Positions 33,734 to 42,661 of a stretch of 64,000 nt of DNA are shown here, piece by piece. Source of the stretch: Spirochaetota bacterium (GTDB lineage: Bacteria > Spirochaetota > Spirochaetia > Treponematales > Treponemataceae); contig JAEWMY010000042.1 in assembly GCA_023393015.1 (NCBI GenBank), forward strand, positions 1 to 64,000. Direction: 5' to 3'. The translations under genes were made by a program, and so were the position numbers. A model generated the notes under the pieces. The model was not told the DNA's origin. It did no database searches and saw only the letters and a program-made list of their open reading frames with translations. Each line of letters starts with the position of its first letter. Position 1 is the stretch's first letter.

Positions 33734-35080
33734 TCACGCCCCCTTCTTCGCGTCCCTCCGGGCATACGCGATCAAGGCGATTACCACCGGTATCAAACCA
33801 AGGGCGACGGGGTTTCCGTAGAAGAGCTTGGCGAGCCAGCCGCGGAAGAGTTGCCCGCCGTCGAGGAAGCTCGTGAACTCCTGCCCGCCCGCGACGGGAT
33901 ACTTCGCCCGCGAGGCCATCTCGGTAAGGAGCGGCGCGAGGTTCGAGGCGAGATAGAGATTCCCGATCACCACCGGGATTCCGATGATGACGCTGTGGAT
34001 GATGTTTCCCCTCGTCGCAGCGCAGATGATCGACATGGGTACCATGAGATTCGTGAGGTCGCCGAGCGGGATGAACCGGACGCCCGGCAACACGAAGGCG
34101 AGGCCGATCGAGATCGGTATCATGATAAGCGCGCTCACGACGGTTGCCGGCACGCCGAAGAGGACGGCGACGTCGAGGCCGATATAGGTCGTGCCCGTGC
34201 CGGGAAGGCGGCGCTCGAGGAAGGCCTTCATCCCGTCGCTGACCGGCGTGAGCGCGGAGCCGAGCACGCCGCCCATGATCGGCAGTATATAGATGACGGC
34301 GGCGAAGCCGAAAGCGAGCTCGAGGACGCCCTTGACGTCGTAGCCCCCGCCGACCGCGAGCGCGAAGCCTATGATAAAGCCGAGGATCATGGGCTCCCCC
34401 GCTATCCCGAGTTTCGCCTTGATGTGCTCGGGGTCGGCGCGGATATCCTTCAGGCCGGGCACGCGGTTCAGGACGCTCACGGCGAGGCGCGCGAGGGGAA
34501 AGTGGGTTATCGCGGAAAGGTGCGGGACGCTAATCGCGCGCATGCCCGAGTACTCGCAGATCATCGGGGCGCTCCACTCGGCGAGTTTGAGGGTAAGCGC
34601 GAAGCACGCTATCGAAACGGCCGCCGCCACGATGTAACTTCCCGTTATGTACTGCGCCAAAGCCGCGACGAAGATGACGTGCCAGAAATTCCAGATATCG
34701 ATGTTTACCGTCTTGGTGAGCTTGAATACGAGCATCAAACCGTTGACCGCGAGGAAGGCCACGATCAAGACGGGAGCGAGGCCGAAGCTCCAGGTAATCG
34801 CGGCGAGCGGGGGCCAACCGACGTCGAGGACGGTGAGGCTCAAGCCCGACCGGGCGATAAGCGCCTCGGTGACGGGTTTGATCAGGGCGACGAAAAAGTC
34901 GAACACCATGAAGATGCCGATAAAGGCGATCCCGAGCTGAAGGGCCGACCTGACCGCAGCGCCGAGTTTGATGCCGAACACGAGCGACAGGGTCAGGATG
35001 ATGACCGGCAGCATGACGTAGGGTTTGAACGAAAGAAAATACGAGAAGGCTCCCGAAAAAGCCGCTACTACCGAATCCAT
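33734..35080 (-). CDS. PTS IIC permease, galactitol/ascorbate type, without IIA/IIB
   Basis: This 448-residue integral membrane protein has about eleven hydrophobic segments. It carries signatures of the EIIC-GAT/UlaA group: FGIKLGAAVRSALQLGIAFIG near residue 40, WPPLAAITWSFGLAPV, and PIMGGVLGSALTPVSDGMKAFLERRLPG in the second half. Such permeases transport and phosphorylate polyols or sugars, but they need IIA and IIB partners. None is encoded next to it, so it relies on partners elsewhere or has another use. GGGAGG lies 4 bases before the ATG at 35080. It is bracketed by imperfect direct repeats. Confidence 0.85.
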   Translation of the reverse strand: MDSVVAAFSGAFSYFLSFKPYVMLPVIILTLSLVFGIKLGAAVRSALQLGIAFIGIFMVFDFFVALIKPVTEALIARSGLSLTVLDVGWPPLAAITWSFGLAPVLIVAFLAVNGLMLVFKLTKTVNIDIWNFWHVIFVAALAQYITGSYIVAAAVSIACFALTLKLAEWSAPMICEYSGMRAISVPHLSAITHFPLARLAVSVLNRVPGLKDIRADPEHIKAKLGIAGEPMILGFIIGFALAVGGGYDVKGVLELAFGFAAVIYILPIMGGVLGSALTPVSDGMKAFLERRLPGTGTTYIGLDVAVLFGVPATVVSALIMIPISIGLAFVLPGVRFIPLGDLTNLMVPMSIICAATRGNIIHSVIIGIPVVIGNLYLASNLAPLLTEMASRAKYPVAGGQEFTSFLDGGQLFRGWLAKLFYGNPVALGLIPVVIALIAYARRDAKKGA

Positions 35081-35197
35081 ACTGCCTCCCGCGCGCGGAC
35101 GGTTTCCGCGCCATGGGTAACTATACGCTACTTCGCCGTAAGGCTCAACGTGTAGCGCGGGGGAAGGAAAGGAAATAAGGAAAAAGAACTCAAGGAC

Positions 35198-35307
35198 GAG
35201 GCGGAACGGGCAACGCGGGGAGAACGATTGACGCGCGAGGAGCCCGGCGACGGTTACGTCGCTGCGACGAATACGTCGCCCGCGTATGAGGGTCGTTGCG
35301 GGGGCGG
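35198..35307. repeat. Imperfect direct repeat, copy 2 (upstream of PTS IIC gene)
   Basis: Same orientation as 33646-33720 and sharing its two ends plus GATTGACGCGCG. It differs by an insertion that contains a GC-rich hairpin (CGACG-type arms around 35250-35275). Confidence 0.65.
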
Positions 35308-35356
35308 GGAGTTGTCCCTTAGCGCCAGTCGACCTATCAGAAGGTACGCTAAACAA

Positions 35357-35384
35357 AAAGGATCACCCATATGGATGATCCTTT
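35357..35384. terminator. Two-way intrinsic terminator of the DUF285 gene
   Basis: AAAGGATCA pairs with TGATCCTTT around an inner CCATATGG palindrome. On the minus strand it ends in five T and lies about 40 bases past the stop at 35423. Confidence 0.75.
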
Positions 35385-35422
35385 GAAAACAAGGATTGCT
35401 TACGTTCCTTATGTATAGAGAA

Positions 35423-37537
35423 TCAGTTATTCCAACTCGAATATGGATGATATTCAGTTACAAGCGGACAACTTCCGTATGAGAAATAACTGTGATTAAT
35501 GGTTTCTGCGATATGCTCATTCCAGCTTGAGATATCTTTATTGAAAGCAGAGGCACCATTGAACATGTTGCTCATGTTGCTAACGGATGAAACATTCCAT
35601 CCGGAGATATCTTGATTGAAAGACGTGGCTTGGTAGAACATCCAGCTCATTCCAGTAACATTGGACACATTCCATCCAGAGATATCTTGATTGAAAGATG
35701 CAGCTTGGTAGAACATATTATCCATTTCTTTGACAGTGAATACGTTCCAACTTCCGATTGGTTGATTGAAAGATGTGGCTTGGTAGAACATATTACTCAT
35801 ATCTGAAACCTTATTGATCACCCATTTTGAAATATCCTGATCGAAAGATGCGGCCGTGTGGAACATGGCACTCATATCTGTAACATTTGAAACATTCCAG
35901 CCGCCGATTGATTGATTGAATTTCGTGGCTCCGAGGAACATACCACTCATATTTGCGACATTAGAAACATCCCAGCCGGTAATATCTTGATTGAAAGATG
36001 CGGCTCCCAGGAACATCGAGTGCATGTCTGTTACGTTAGAAACATCCCAGCCGCCGATTTGTCCGTTGAAAACCTGATTACCATAGAACATAAGGCTCAT
36101 ATCAGTGACGTTTCGTGTTTTCCAGGAAGGGAGATCCTTATTGAAAGCCTTGGCGTTGCTGAACATGCCGCTCATATTTAAAACTCCGGAAACATCCCAG
36201 CCTGAAATGTCCTGATTGAATGAATCGGTATTACAGAACATATTATTCATGTACAAAACATTTGAGACATCCCAACGCGAAATATCTCCATTGAATTCTG
36301 ATGCATAATAAAACATGTATTTCATGTCGTAGACATTTTTTGTATTCCATTTTGAGATATCCCCATTGAAGGCAGAAGCTCTTGCAAACATATAGCTCAT
36401 ATTGGCGACACTTCCCGTATCCCAGTCCGAGATATCCCCGTTGAAAGCGGAAGCCTCATGAAACATATAGCTCATATTGGTGACACTTCCCGTATCCCAG
36501 TCGGAGATATTCTGATTGAAAGAAGAACTTCCATAAAACATTTTAGACATGTTTTTTACATTAGAGACAACCCACCTACCGATCGGTTGATTAAACGATT
36601 CGGCGCCCAAGAACATATCACTCATGTTCGTAACATTGGAAACATCCCAACCCGTGATGTCCTGATTGAACGCTTTTGCATTTTTAAACATGGCGCTCAT
36701 GTTTGTAACATTGGAAACATCCCAACCAGAGATATCCTGATTGAAAGTGCGGTTATTCAGGAGTAAATTTGTCATATCGGTAATACCGGACACATCAATT
36801 TTTGTTACATCCTGATTATCATTTATCAATGACTGTAATTCAGACAAAGTGATTTTATTGAGTTTTATCGTAACTACATAAGACCGTTTTGTTCCGTCCG
36901 CAGCCGTTACGATATAGGTAACCTCGGAAGAAAAATCATTACCGGTTCCCCCGCTTACTTGTTCTATGCCATTTACTGTTACAGACATGCCTGAACATAT
37001 GAAAGAAGCAACAAGGTTAGTTACATCGGTTAAATATGGGACATTAACCGTAATATTTGCATCTTCTATCACTCCGATGAAGTTTTCCGAGAATTGCGGG
37101 TTTTGACTCCTGTAGAAACCAAATGAACTGATTTCCTTCGTGGAAATACTGCTTATCGCTACCGTAACAGTATACTCTTTGGTACTTCCATCTTCCGCGA
37201 TAACGGTGTATCTAACAGGATTGGAAAAACTATTGGAAGTAATGCCGCTTACCTGTATCGCGTTACTAACTTTTAACGAAACGCCAGAAATTGTAAATGA
37301 CGCAATAAGATCGGATCTGTCAATACCGTTTGGAACGGTGACTGAAATAGCAGAACCGGATATGCTTCCGGTAAGGTCAGCCGACAATTGCGAATTATGA
37401 GATCGTAAAAAACTGAATGATATTATATCTTTTGAAGAACTTGCCGGATTGCTATCATCAGAATCTTGCGCGCTGTCAACCTGACACCCAAAAAAAACAA
37501 AGACACTGAGAATTAAGAAAATTGATTTCTTTACCAT
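35423..37537 (-). CDS. BspA-like DUF285 repeat surface lipoprotein
   Basis: This 704-residue lipoprotein (FFGC, Cys18) has two cadherin-like/DUF5018-type beta domains (about 35-120 and 125-215), each ending in TxAD-G-T/S-x-R/K-x-Y-x-V. The rest is 16 to 17 tandem 25-residue DUF285 units of the form FNQDISGWDVSNVTNMSxMFxxA. Such Mycoplasma/BspA-type repeats form solenoids used in adhesion or host and microbe contact. GC content is far lower than in flanking genes, with A/T-ending codons, pointing to acquisition. The ATG at 37537 has GGAG 7 bases upstream. It is a single-gene unit with its own terminator. Confidence 0.92.
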   Translation of the reverse strand: MVKKSIFLILSVFVFFGCQVDSAQDSDDSNPASSSKDIISFSFLRSHNSQLSADLTGSISGSAISVTVPNGIDRSDLIASFTISGVSLKVSNAIQVSGITSNSFSNPVRYTVIAEDGSTKEYTVTVAISSISTKEISSFGFYRSQNPQFSENFIGVIEDANITVNVPYLTDVTNLVASFICSGMSVTVNGIEQVSGGTGNDFSSEVTYIVTAADGTKRSYVVTIKLNKITLSELQSLINDNQDVTKIDVSGITDMTNLLLNNRTFNQDISGWDVSNVTNMSAMFKNAKAFNQDITGWDVSNVTNMSDMFLGAESFNQPIGRWVVSNVKNMSKMFYGSSSFNQNISDWDTGSVTNMSYMFHEASAFNGDISDWDTGSVANMSYMFARASAFNGDISKWNTKNVYDMKYMFYYASEFNGDISRWDVSNVLYMNNMFCNTDSFNQDISGWDVSGVLNMSGMFSNAKAFNKDLPSWKTRNVTDMSLMFYGNQVFNGQIGGWDVSNVTDMHSMFLGAASFNQDITGWDVSNVANMSGMFLGATKFNQSIGGWNVSNVTDMSAMFHTAASFDQDISKWVINKVSDMSNMFYQATSFNQPIGSWNVFTVKEMDNMFYQAASFNQDISGWNVSNVTGMSWMFYQATSFNQDISGWNVSSVSNMSNMFNGASAFNKDISSWNEHIAETINHSYFSYGSCPLVTEYHPYSSWNN
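35480..36780 (-). repeat. About 16 tandem 75-bp DUF285 coding repeats
   Basis: These are in-frame 75-bp units inside the surface lipoprotein gene, each coding for one 25-residue repeat. They are diverged at the DNA level but keep the phrase coding for NMSxMF. Slippage or recombination between units could change the length of the protein. Confidence 0.85.
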
Positions 37538-37796
37538 TTTAGACTCCAAAAAGAAAGACAATACTTTATCAACGATATTTGACGTTAGTCTATTCTAGGA
37601 CTGAAGGTAGGTCAACCAATAAAAAGGATTCCCGCATGGTGCTTGTTGCTATTCAGGATAAAAAAGTGCCGAGTCGCCTTATTGGACAATCAAGCAACAG
37701 GCATAACGAGTAAGCATAAAGTCTTCGAAAATCTTCTTTTGCCCCATTGCCATGCTCGATCATGTTCGTGACGCCGCGAAAATGATCGTTTTCCCG
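37538..37796. other. Intergenic region, nothing identified
   Basis: AT-rich DNA follows the DUF285 gene start and then GC content rises towards the next lipoprotein stop. It should contain the DUF285 promoter, but no clear -35/-10 pair was recognised. Confidence 0.3.
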
Positions 37797-38333
37797 TCAG
37801 CTTCCGGTTCTCGTTTTCTCCGGGTTCATATCTACCTCGATCCGTCGCGTAGCACGAACCGGATGCATTAGTTCGAAGGTTTTCGAAACGACGTATTTCC
37901 TGTTGTTCGGGTTTTCCCGCATCCAGTCAAAGAGAACCACCGAGCCGGCCGTCGCATAGTCATCGACAAGGTGCTCGGGAATAAGGCTGTCAAAATCCTC
38001 GTCGGAGATCCCGGAGGAGTTCCATATCAAGCTTAAGGCGATGTCTCCTTCTTGCAGTTTGCGGTTCATATACTCAAAGGAGATGTTCGTCGCGCGGGTA
38101 CTCAGCGAGGCTTTATAGAGGTACTCGTAATCGATGTGTTCGGATGTCAGGATTCCGTCGTAGTATTCGTTTCCCGTTTTCCCGTCGCCAGGATCCGGGT
38201 AGCTGAGGTACGTGATTTCATCATCAGATCTCGCGGTAGCAATCAGTTTGGTGAACAGGCTCTCCGTGGTATCGGTACAGCTGGCGCATGCAAATGAGAT
38301 TAGCAGTAGCAAACTCAAGTTTCTTTTCTTCAT
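37797..38333 (-). CDS. Putative lipoprotein of unknown function
   Basis: This 178-residue protein has a lipoprotein signal (MKKRNLSLLLLISFACASC). The mature part is acidic, with mixed helix and strand (ITYLSYPDPGDGKTGNEYYDG; LQEGDIALSLIWNSSG; IPEHLVDDYATAGSVVLFDWMREN). No family recognised. GC content is intermediate between the DUF285 island and the rest of the window, so it may belong to the same acquired segment. The ATG at 38333 starts the signal peptide; its ribosome-binding site is weak. Confidence 0.6.
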   Translation of the reverse strand: MKKRNLSLLLLISFACASCTDTTESLFTKLIATARSDDEITYLSYPDPGDGKTGNEYYDGILTSEHIDYEYLYKASLSTRATNISFEYMNRKLQEGDIALSLIWNSSGISDEDFDSLIPEHLVDDYATAGSVVLFDWMRENPNNRKYVVSKTFELMHPVRATRRIEVDMNPEKTRTGS

Positions 38334-38780
38334 GATTTTTCCAGGCACTCAGTATCGCGCCGGTACGGGGAGTTGTCAAATTAATCGCCGTAGTCTGGTG
38401 GGGAAGCAAATAGTCGTGACCGTAGTTGACCCGGAATCAAGCAGACAAGGCGCTCAAAATCCGTTAGCCAGATTCTTTCCTTATGTCATATGTCTTCCAT
38501 AATTCGATTAAGCGATTACATTCTTGTTTTGGCAGACGTATGTATTAAACTGCGTAATTGTAACAACACCCTTTTTCCATCATTTAATAGTGTATCTTTG
38601 ATTCACGATGATGACGGATCCTCCTCGCGCCAGGGATTGCAGCGGGAGTAAATCGCGAAAGACGCGTCTTTCGCGATTTACTCGGAGCGGAAAGCCCGGC
38701 CGCGGGCGCTTGCGCACGCGGGGCGCCCCGGTTACTATTCAATTCACAGCATCAACTATGAATAGGGAGAGCCTGAACCC
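38334..38780. other. Intergenic region containing a long perfect palindrome
   Basis: These 447 bases carry no convincing gene. The first half is AT-rich; the second half becomes GC-rich and holds the 38-bp palindrome at 38646-38683. The SEC-C gene begins with GTG at 38781 after GGGAG. Confidence 0.4.
38646..38683. repeat. 38-bp perfect palindrome
   Basis: Two 19-base arms (GAGTAAATCGCGAAAGACG and its exact complement) meet with no spacer. There is no T-tract, so it is not a standard terminator. It could be a protein-binding operator, a resolution site or the footprint of a mobile repeat. Confidence 0.9.
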
Positions 38781-39815
38781 GTGAAACCCGGACGAAACGA
38801 CCCGTGCCCCTGCGGCTCGGGAAAGAAATACAAGAATTGCTGCCTCGGAAAGAACGGCTTCTCGGACGAGCCGACGGCGATGGAAACGCGCGGGACGCCG
38901 AACCTCGCGACGGAGGCGATTAACGACATGCGCCGCGTCGCGGGAGATCGGGAGTTCGAATCGGCGGAGGAATTTCAGGCGTTTCTCGACTCCTATGTGG
39001 CGATCAGAAACAGCCGGCCGATCGCCGACTTCGCGGGTCTTTCTCCCGAGGATATCCTGATCATGTTCAGCGACCGGCGAAAAGCCGTCGCGCGGCTCGT
39101 CGAGATTACCGGCCCCATATCGACGGAAGAGACGCGTGACGTACCGGTGCTTCGCGCCGCGATCACGCTGCTCCACGAGCTCGCGCGCGGCCCGATCCGC
39201 ATGACCGCGAGCGGATACCTCGCGCCGGAAGCGGCCGGCCGATGGTTCGACGAGGACTTCGCGCTCGAGGAGTCGCCGCGGGTGCGGGAGATCCTGAGGC
39301 CGAAATCGGAGTCGGGCTATATCCAGCTCGTCCGTTTTCGCCTCTGCGTGTGCCTCGCGGGATTCGCCGAAGCGAAATCGAAGAGACTTGGCATTACCGA
39401 AAAGGGCCGCGAGATACTCGCGCGAGAGGACTGGCACGCGCTGTACCGCGGGCTTTTCGCGGCCATGATCGACCTCTATGACGATACCGACAATCCCGTG
39501 AACGACCGGATGATGGACGGCGTCGGAGAATCCGTCCTTTTCGCGCTCAGGCTGATCGGCCGGAGCGAGAGCGACGCGATTGCCGCGGATGACCTCTGTA
39601 CGGCGTACCGCCGCGCGTTCCCGCAAGACTTCGTCGACCTTGACGACAACGGGCTTTCGTACTTCGTCTTCGGAGACGCGATCCTCCCCGCGCGAGAACT
39701 CGGCATCCTCGCGCAAGACCCGCTTCCCGAGCGAATCGAGGATTTCGACGCGATCGACCATGAAACGGTCGCGAGGACGGCGTTCGGGAAGCGACACGTC
39801 GTGTGGAAAAAGTAA
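38781..39815 (+). CDS. SEC-C zinc-motif protein
   Basis: This 344-residue protein begins with a textbook SEC-C motif (GRNDPCPCGSGKKYKNCC), the zinc-binding tail also found in SecA and in many nucleic-acid-associated proteins. The remainder (about 40-344) is helical with no enzyme signature I can identify; phrases include EEFQAFLDSYVAIRNSRPIADFAGLSPEDI and LLHELARGPIRMTASGYL. It probably has a protein-protein or RNA-associated role. The start is GTG at 38781 with GGGAG 11 bases upstream. A stem-loop with five T at 39901 may end the transcript. Confidence 0.75.
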   Translation: MKPGRNDPCPCGSGKKYKNCCLGKNGFSDEPTAMETRGTPNLATEAINDMRRVAGDREFESAEEFQAFLDSYVAIRNSRPIADFAGLSPEDILIMFSDRRKAVARLVEITGPISTEETRDVPVLRAAITLLHELARGPIRMTASGYLAPEAAGRWFDEDFALEESPRVREILRPKSESGYIQLVRFRLCVCLAGFAEAKSKRLGITEKGREILAREDWHALYRGLFAAMIDLYDDTDNPVNDRMMDGVGESVLFALRLIGRSESDAIAADDLCTAYRRAFPQDFVDLDDNGLSYFVFGDAILPARELGILAQDPLPERIEDFDAIDHETVARTAFGKRHVVWKK

Positions 39816-39875
39816 GGCTAGAACTTGCGCAAGGCTCGGCGCGGATTTGAGCTCACGGGCGAGTACTGGGTGAAC

Positions 39876-40099
39876 TTACGGGATTAAGGGTGCTTTTTTT
39901 CGCATCGTAGCAATCTTTAACTTTGATGCGTTTTTCTTGTCGGGTTGCGCGAGCGTACGCGCGACAGCTTCCCGCTCGGGAGAGGCGAGTTTACCGAATA
40001 ACGCACGGCATGAAGGATAGTCATAGATCCCGCGATAACGGTCAAGCGCCAGGCGAGGCCCCTCGATATGCTTGTTTTGGGCCCATTTCCGCAAATATA
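39876..40099 (-). other. Possible small gene or gene remnant
   Basis: A minus-strand frame ending at 39876 reads NVYLRKWAQNKHIEGPRLAL, then DYPSCRALFGKLASPEREAV and ends IATMRKKAPLIP. This composition is protein-like, unlike the shadow frames nearby. There is no ATG at a sensible place (a TTG at about 40096 is the best candidate), and no strong ribosome-binding site. It may be the 3' end of a decayed gene. It overlaps the plus-strand terminator. Confidence 0.25.
39901..39935 (+). terminator. Probable intrinsic terminator of the SEC-C gene
   Basis: CGCATC (39901-39906) pairs with GATGCG (39925-39930) across an 18-base loop and is followed by five T. The stem is short, so confidence is moderate. 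Confidence 0.5.
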
Positions 40100-40173
40100 C
40101 GTTTTTTTTTAATTTTCCGATGAAGTGTGGACGGGGACGTGCTAAAAAAAGAAAAGGAGCGAGGGAGGAACCA

Positions 40174-42645
40174 ATGGCGTATTCAAAACAAGAAGCGAGA
40201 AAAACGTTCGGCCGGTACGTCGTTCTCGTCGCGACCGGGCTATTCCTCTTACTATCAGCCGCAAGCGCGCGCGACAAAAAGGACTCGTCCACGCAACCGA
40301 CGTCGGAATGGTTTACCGCGTATCCGGCCCTTGAAGAGTTCTCTTTTACGATCATAGAAGCGCCCGCGTCACCCGACGTCAAAGACGTGGCGTACGTAGG
40401 CGTCGAGTTCGGAGAAGGAGTAACGCCGACGATCGGCGTTTCGGGGAAGGGCGCCGGGGACGGCCCGGTTATAAAGAACGACGGCATGAGGGGCGGAGCG
40501 AGACTCTTCACCGTAGTATTCCGGTCCCCGGGGGACTATGTCGTCTCGCTCGGGTGTCGACCGATCAACGAACCTGGCGCGATCGGCGTAACCGTCGCGA
40601 AATGGGAGATACGGGCAACCTGCGACCCGGAACGCGTATCGTGGCTACTTGCCGCCCCGGAGGAAAACCTCGCGTCCGCGCTTGAAAGGAAAAACGCGGA
40701 GCGACTGCGATCCTTCCTGTCCTCTTGCCGGGATTCGGCCATAAGCAGGAAAACCGCCGCGAGAACGGCTCTTGGCAACGCCCTCCTCGATCGGGACGCG
40801 AAACGCTCGGAAACGATCCGGTCGTTACTCGAGCGGACGGGCCTCGACCCCGAGATCTCCTCGACGTTGCTGAACCTTTGCATGGACAAGAACCGAATCG
40901 ATGTCGCCCGGTGGATTCTCGCGCATTGGCCGCAAGCGCTCGCCCCCGACGAGAACGGGGCGACGCTGCTCCATTCCGTCGCAAGTCCCGTTCGAGCCGA
41001 TCTGCAACCGATCGAGGACGAATCGGCATGGGCCAGCCTCTTCGTCGCTAACGGGGGAGATATCAACGCGAAGTGGTTCGGGAAAACCGCGCTTCACGAG
41101 GCGGCGGCGCGGGATTCGACGCACGACCTGCTCGTAACCCTCGTCGAGCTCGGCGCCGACCTCGCGTCGGGAGACGATGACGGAAATACCGCGTTAAGCC
41201 TCGCGATTCAATATGACGCGCAAAAGAACGCGGCGTTTCTCCGCTCGAAAAACCCCCTTCTCCACTCGTACGAATTTCCCTCTTCGAACGATAGCGCCGC
41301 GTGCGAGGCGATCCTTTCGGGAAACGCCAAGGCCCTGCGTACCGTGAAAAGGGAAGAGCTTACCGCGATGACCGCGCGAACCGTCGGGATGGTTCCCGCG
41401 ACGCCGCTCCACCTTGCCGCGGAACGGGGGAGCCGAGACGTCGTCCGCGCGCTCGTGTCGCTTCGCGTCAACTGGAACGTTCCCGACCGCAACGGACTGA
41501 GCCCTCTGGCGTATTCGATTTTGGCCGGTCGAACCGACGTATCCCTCGCCTTGCTGGACGGCGGCGCAGATCCCAATTATCTTCGTGACGGCGCCCCAAA
41601 GGACGATGCAACGCCCTTCGACCTCGCCATGGCCCAAGACCCCGCGTTCGCCCTCGCGATGCTCAAAAAAGGGTATACGCCGACCGGGAAAAACACGGCG
41701 TCCGTGGCCGTCTATTCCGGAAGCCCGTCTCTGGTTCGCTCGCTCAAGAACGTCTCGTGGAGCAAGTCGGATCTTTCCCGCGCCGTGAGTCTCGGAATGC
41801 CAGACATCTGCGACCACATCGCGGAACGGATGGCGCTATCCCCGGACGAGCGCGCGGCGGCCGTTCAAAAGGCAAACGAAAAACGGATCGCGAGCGCCGA
41901 CTACGCCAAAAAACGGGATGAGATCGTATCCTCCGCCCGCGAGGGAAAGAAACCGCCGGCCCGGCGCGGAACGTTCATGAAAACCGTCGATTCATGGTCA
42001 CCCTGGACAAAACCCGTCAAGCGGGATATCAAGCGGTATCCCGTCGGCGTGTACGTGCCCGACGCGTACGACGGGAGCGAACCGTTCGGTCTCGTCGTGT
42101 CCATGACGAACGCCAAATCAAAAAGCCCGTATCCACGCGAGTTCGAAAACACGCTCGACACGCGAAAACTCATCTGGGTCGGTTTCGATCCCTACACGCA
42201 TACGATGCAAGGCGGGGAAAACGCGGCGTTCTGTCTCGCCGTCGTCCACTCGATGATTCGAGAGTACTCGATCGATCCTTCCCGACTCTACATCGGCGGC
42301 TTCTCGCTCGGCGGACAATTGACCCGTACCGCCCTTCTCGACTCCGCGTGGCCGTTCACGGGAACGTTTATCATCAACATATCCTACCAACCCGGCGGAG
42401 ACGATTCGGTGGAATGGAACTACGCGCGCGAACGCATCCCCGCCGTCATCGTATCGGGAGACTACGACTATAATCGCGGCCCCACCCAATACTCGTATAA
42501 GCGGCAACTTCTGAGCGGATACCGGAACCTGGCGTATCTCAACGTTCCGCTGCAAGGACACCGCCTCGTACCCCCGGAAACCTTTGACGCGATTATCGCC
42601 CACTTGGACGAAAAGAACGGCAAATCTCCCCGCTCGCCTCGATAA
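40174..42645 (+). CDS. Secreted ankyrin-repeat protein with C-terminal alpha/beta-hydrolase domain (copy 1)
   Basis: This 823-residue protein has an N-terminal signal or anchor helix (about 14-31). A beta-rich domain spans about 40-160 and ankyrin repeats about 250-520 (GATLLHSVAS, GKTALHEAAARDSTHDLLVTLVELGAD, TPLHLAAERGS). The C-terminal esterase-like domain spans about 600-823. Its nucleophile elbow is GGFSLGG (Ser711), with Asp763 in SGDYDYNRG and His796 in QGHRLV, an intact triad order. It resembles PHB-depolymerase/esterase-type hydrolases. The start at 40174 follows GAGGGAGGAA. The next gene, 16 bases downstream, is a paralogue. Confidence 0.85.
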   Translation: MAYSKQEARKTFGRYVVLVATGLFLLLSAASARDKKDSSTQPTSEWFTAYPALEEFSFTIIEAPASPDVKDVAYVGVEFGEGVTPTIGVSGKGAGDGPVIKNDGMRGGARLFTVVFRSPGDYVVSLGCRPINEPGAIGVTVAKWEIRATCDPERVSWLLAAPEENLASALERKNAERLRSFLSSCRDSAISRKTAARTALGNALLDRDAKRSETIRSLLERTGLDPEISSTLLNLCMDKNRIDVARWILAHWPQALAPDENGATLLHSVASPVRADLQPIEDESAWASLFVANGGDINAKWFGKTALHEAAARDSTHDLLVTLVELGADLASGDDDGNTALSLAIQYDAQKNAAFLRSKNPLLHSYEFPSSNDSAACEAILSGNAKALRTVKREELTAMTARTVGMVPATPLHLAAERGSRDVVRALVSLRVNWNVPDRNGLSPLAYSILAGRTDVSLALLDGGADPNYLRDGAPKDDATPFDLAMAQDPAFALAMLKKGYTPTGKNTASVAVYSGSPSLVRSLKNVSWSKSDLSRAVSLGMPDICDHIAERMALSPDERAAAVQKANEKRIASADYAKKRDEIVSSAREGKKPPARRGTFMKTVDSWSPWTKPVKRDIKRYPVGVYVPDAYDGSEPFGLVVSMTNAKSKSPYPREFENTLDTRKLIWVGFDPYTHTMQGGENAAFCLAVVHSMIREYSIDPSRLYIGGFSLGGQLTRTALLDSAWPFTGTFIINISYQPGGDDSVEWNYARERIPAVIVSGDYDYNRGPTQYSYKRQLLSGYRNLAYLNVPLQGHRLVPPETFDAIIAHLDEKNGKSPRSPR

Positions 42646-42661
42646 GAGAAAGGAGTATCGA

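Larger units (their letters stand above)
35081..35422. other. Intergenic region with repeat and terminator, no gene
   Basis: This stretch lies between the PTS start and the DUF285 stop. It holds the second copy of the direct repeat (35198-35307), an internal GGCGAC/GTCGCC inverted repeat around 35245-35280, and a two-way terminator at 35357-35384. No reading frame with family resemblance was found. Confidence 0.5.
39816..40173. other. Intergenic region with terminator and a possible gene remnant
   Basis: This stretch holds a plus-strand terminator (39901-39935) and, on the minus strand, a frame that reads protein-like (listed separately). An A/T-rich run near 40100-40112 and the GAGGGAGGAA ribosome-binding site precede the ankyrin gene. 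Confidence 0.4.

Noticed and set aside
33734..35080. Transposable element defined by the flanking repeats
   Set aside because: No transposase, no terminal inverted repeats and no target-site duplication were seen; only imperfect direct repeats.
35480..36780. Regularly spaced repeats resembling a CRISPR array
   Set aside because: The units are 75 bp, in frame, and code for DUF285 protein repeats; there are no constant repeats with unique spacers and no cas genes.
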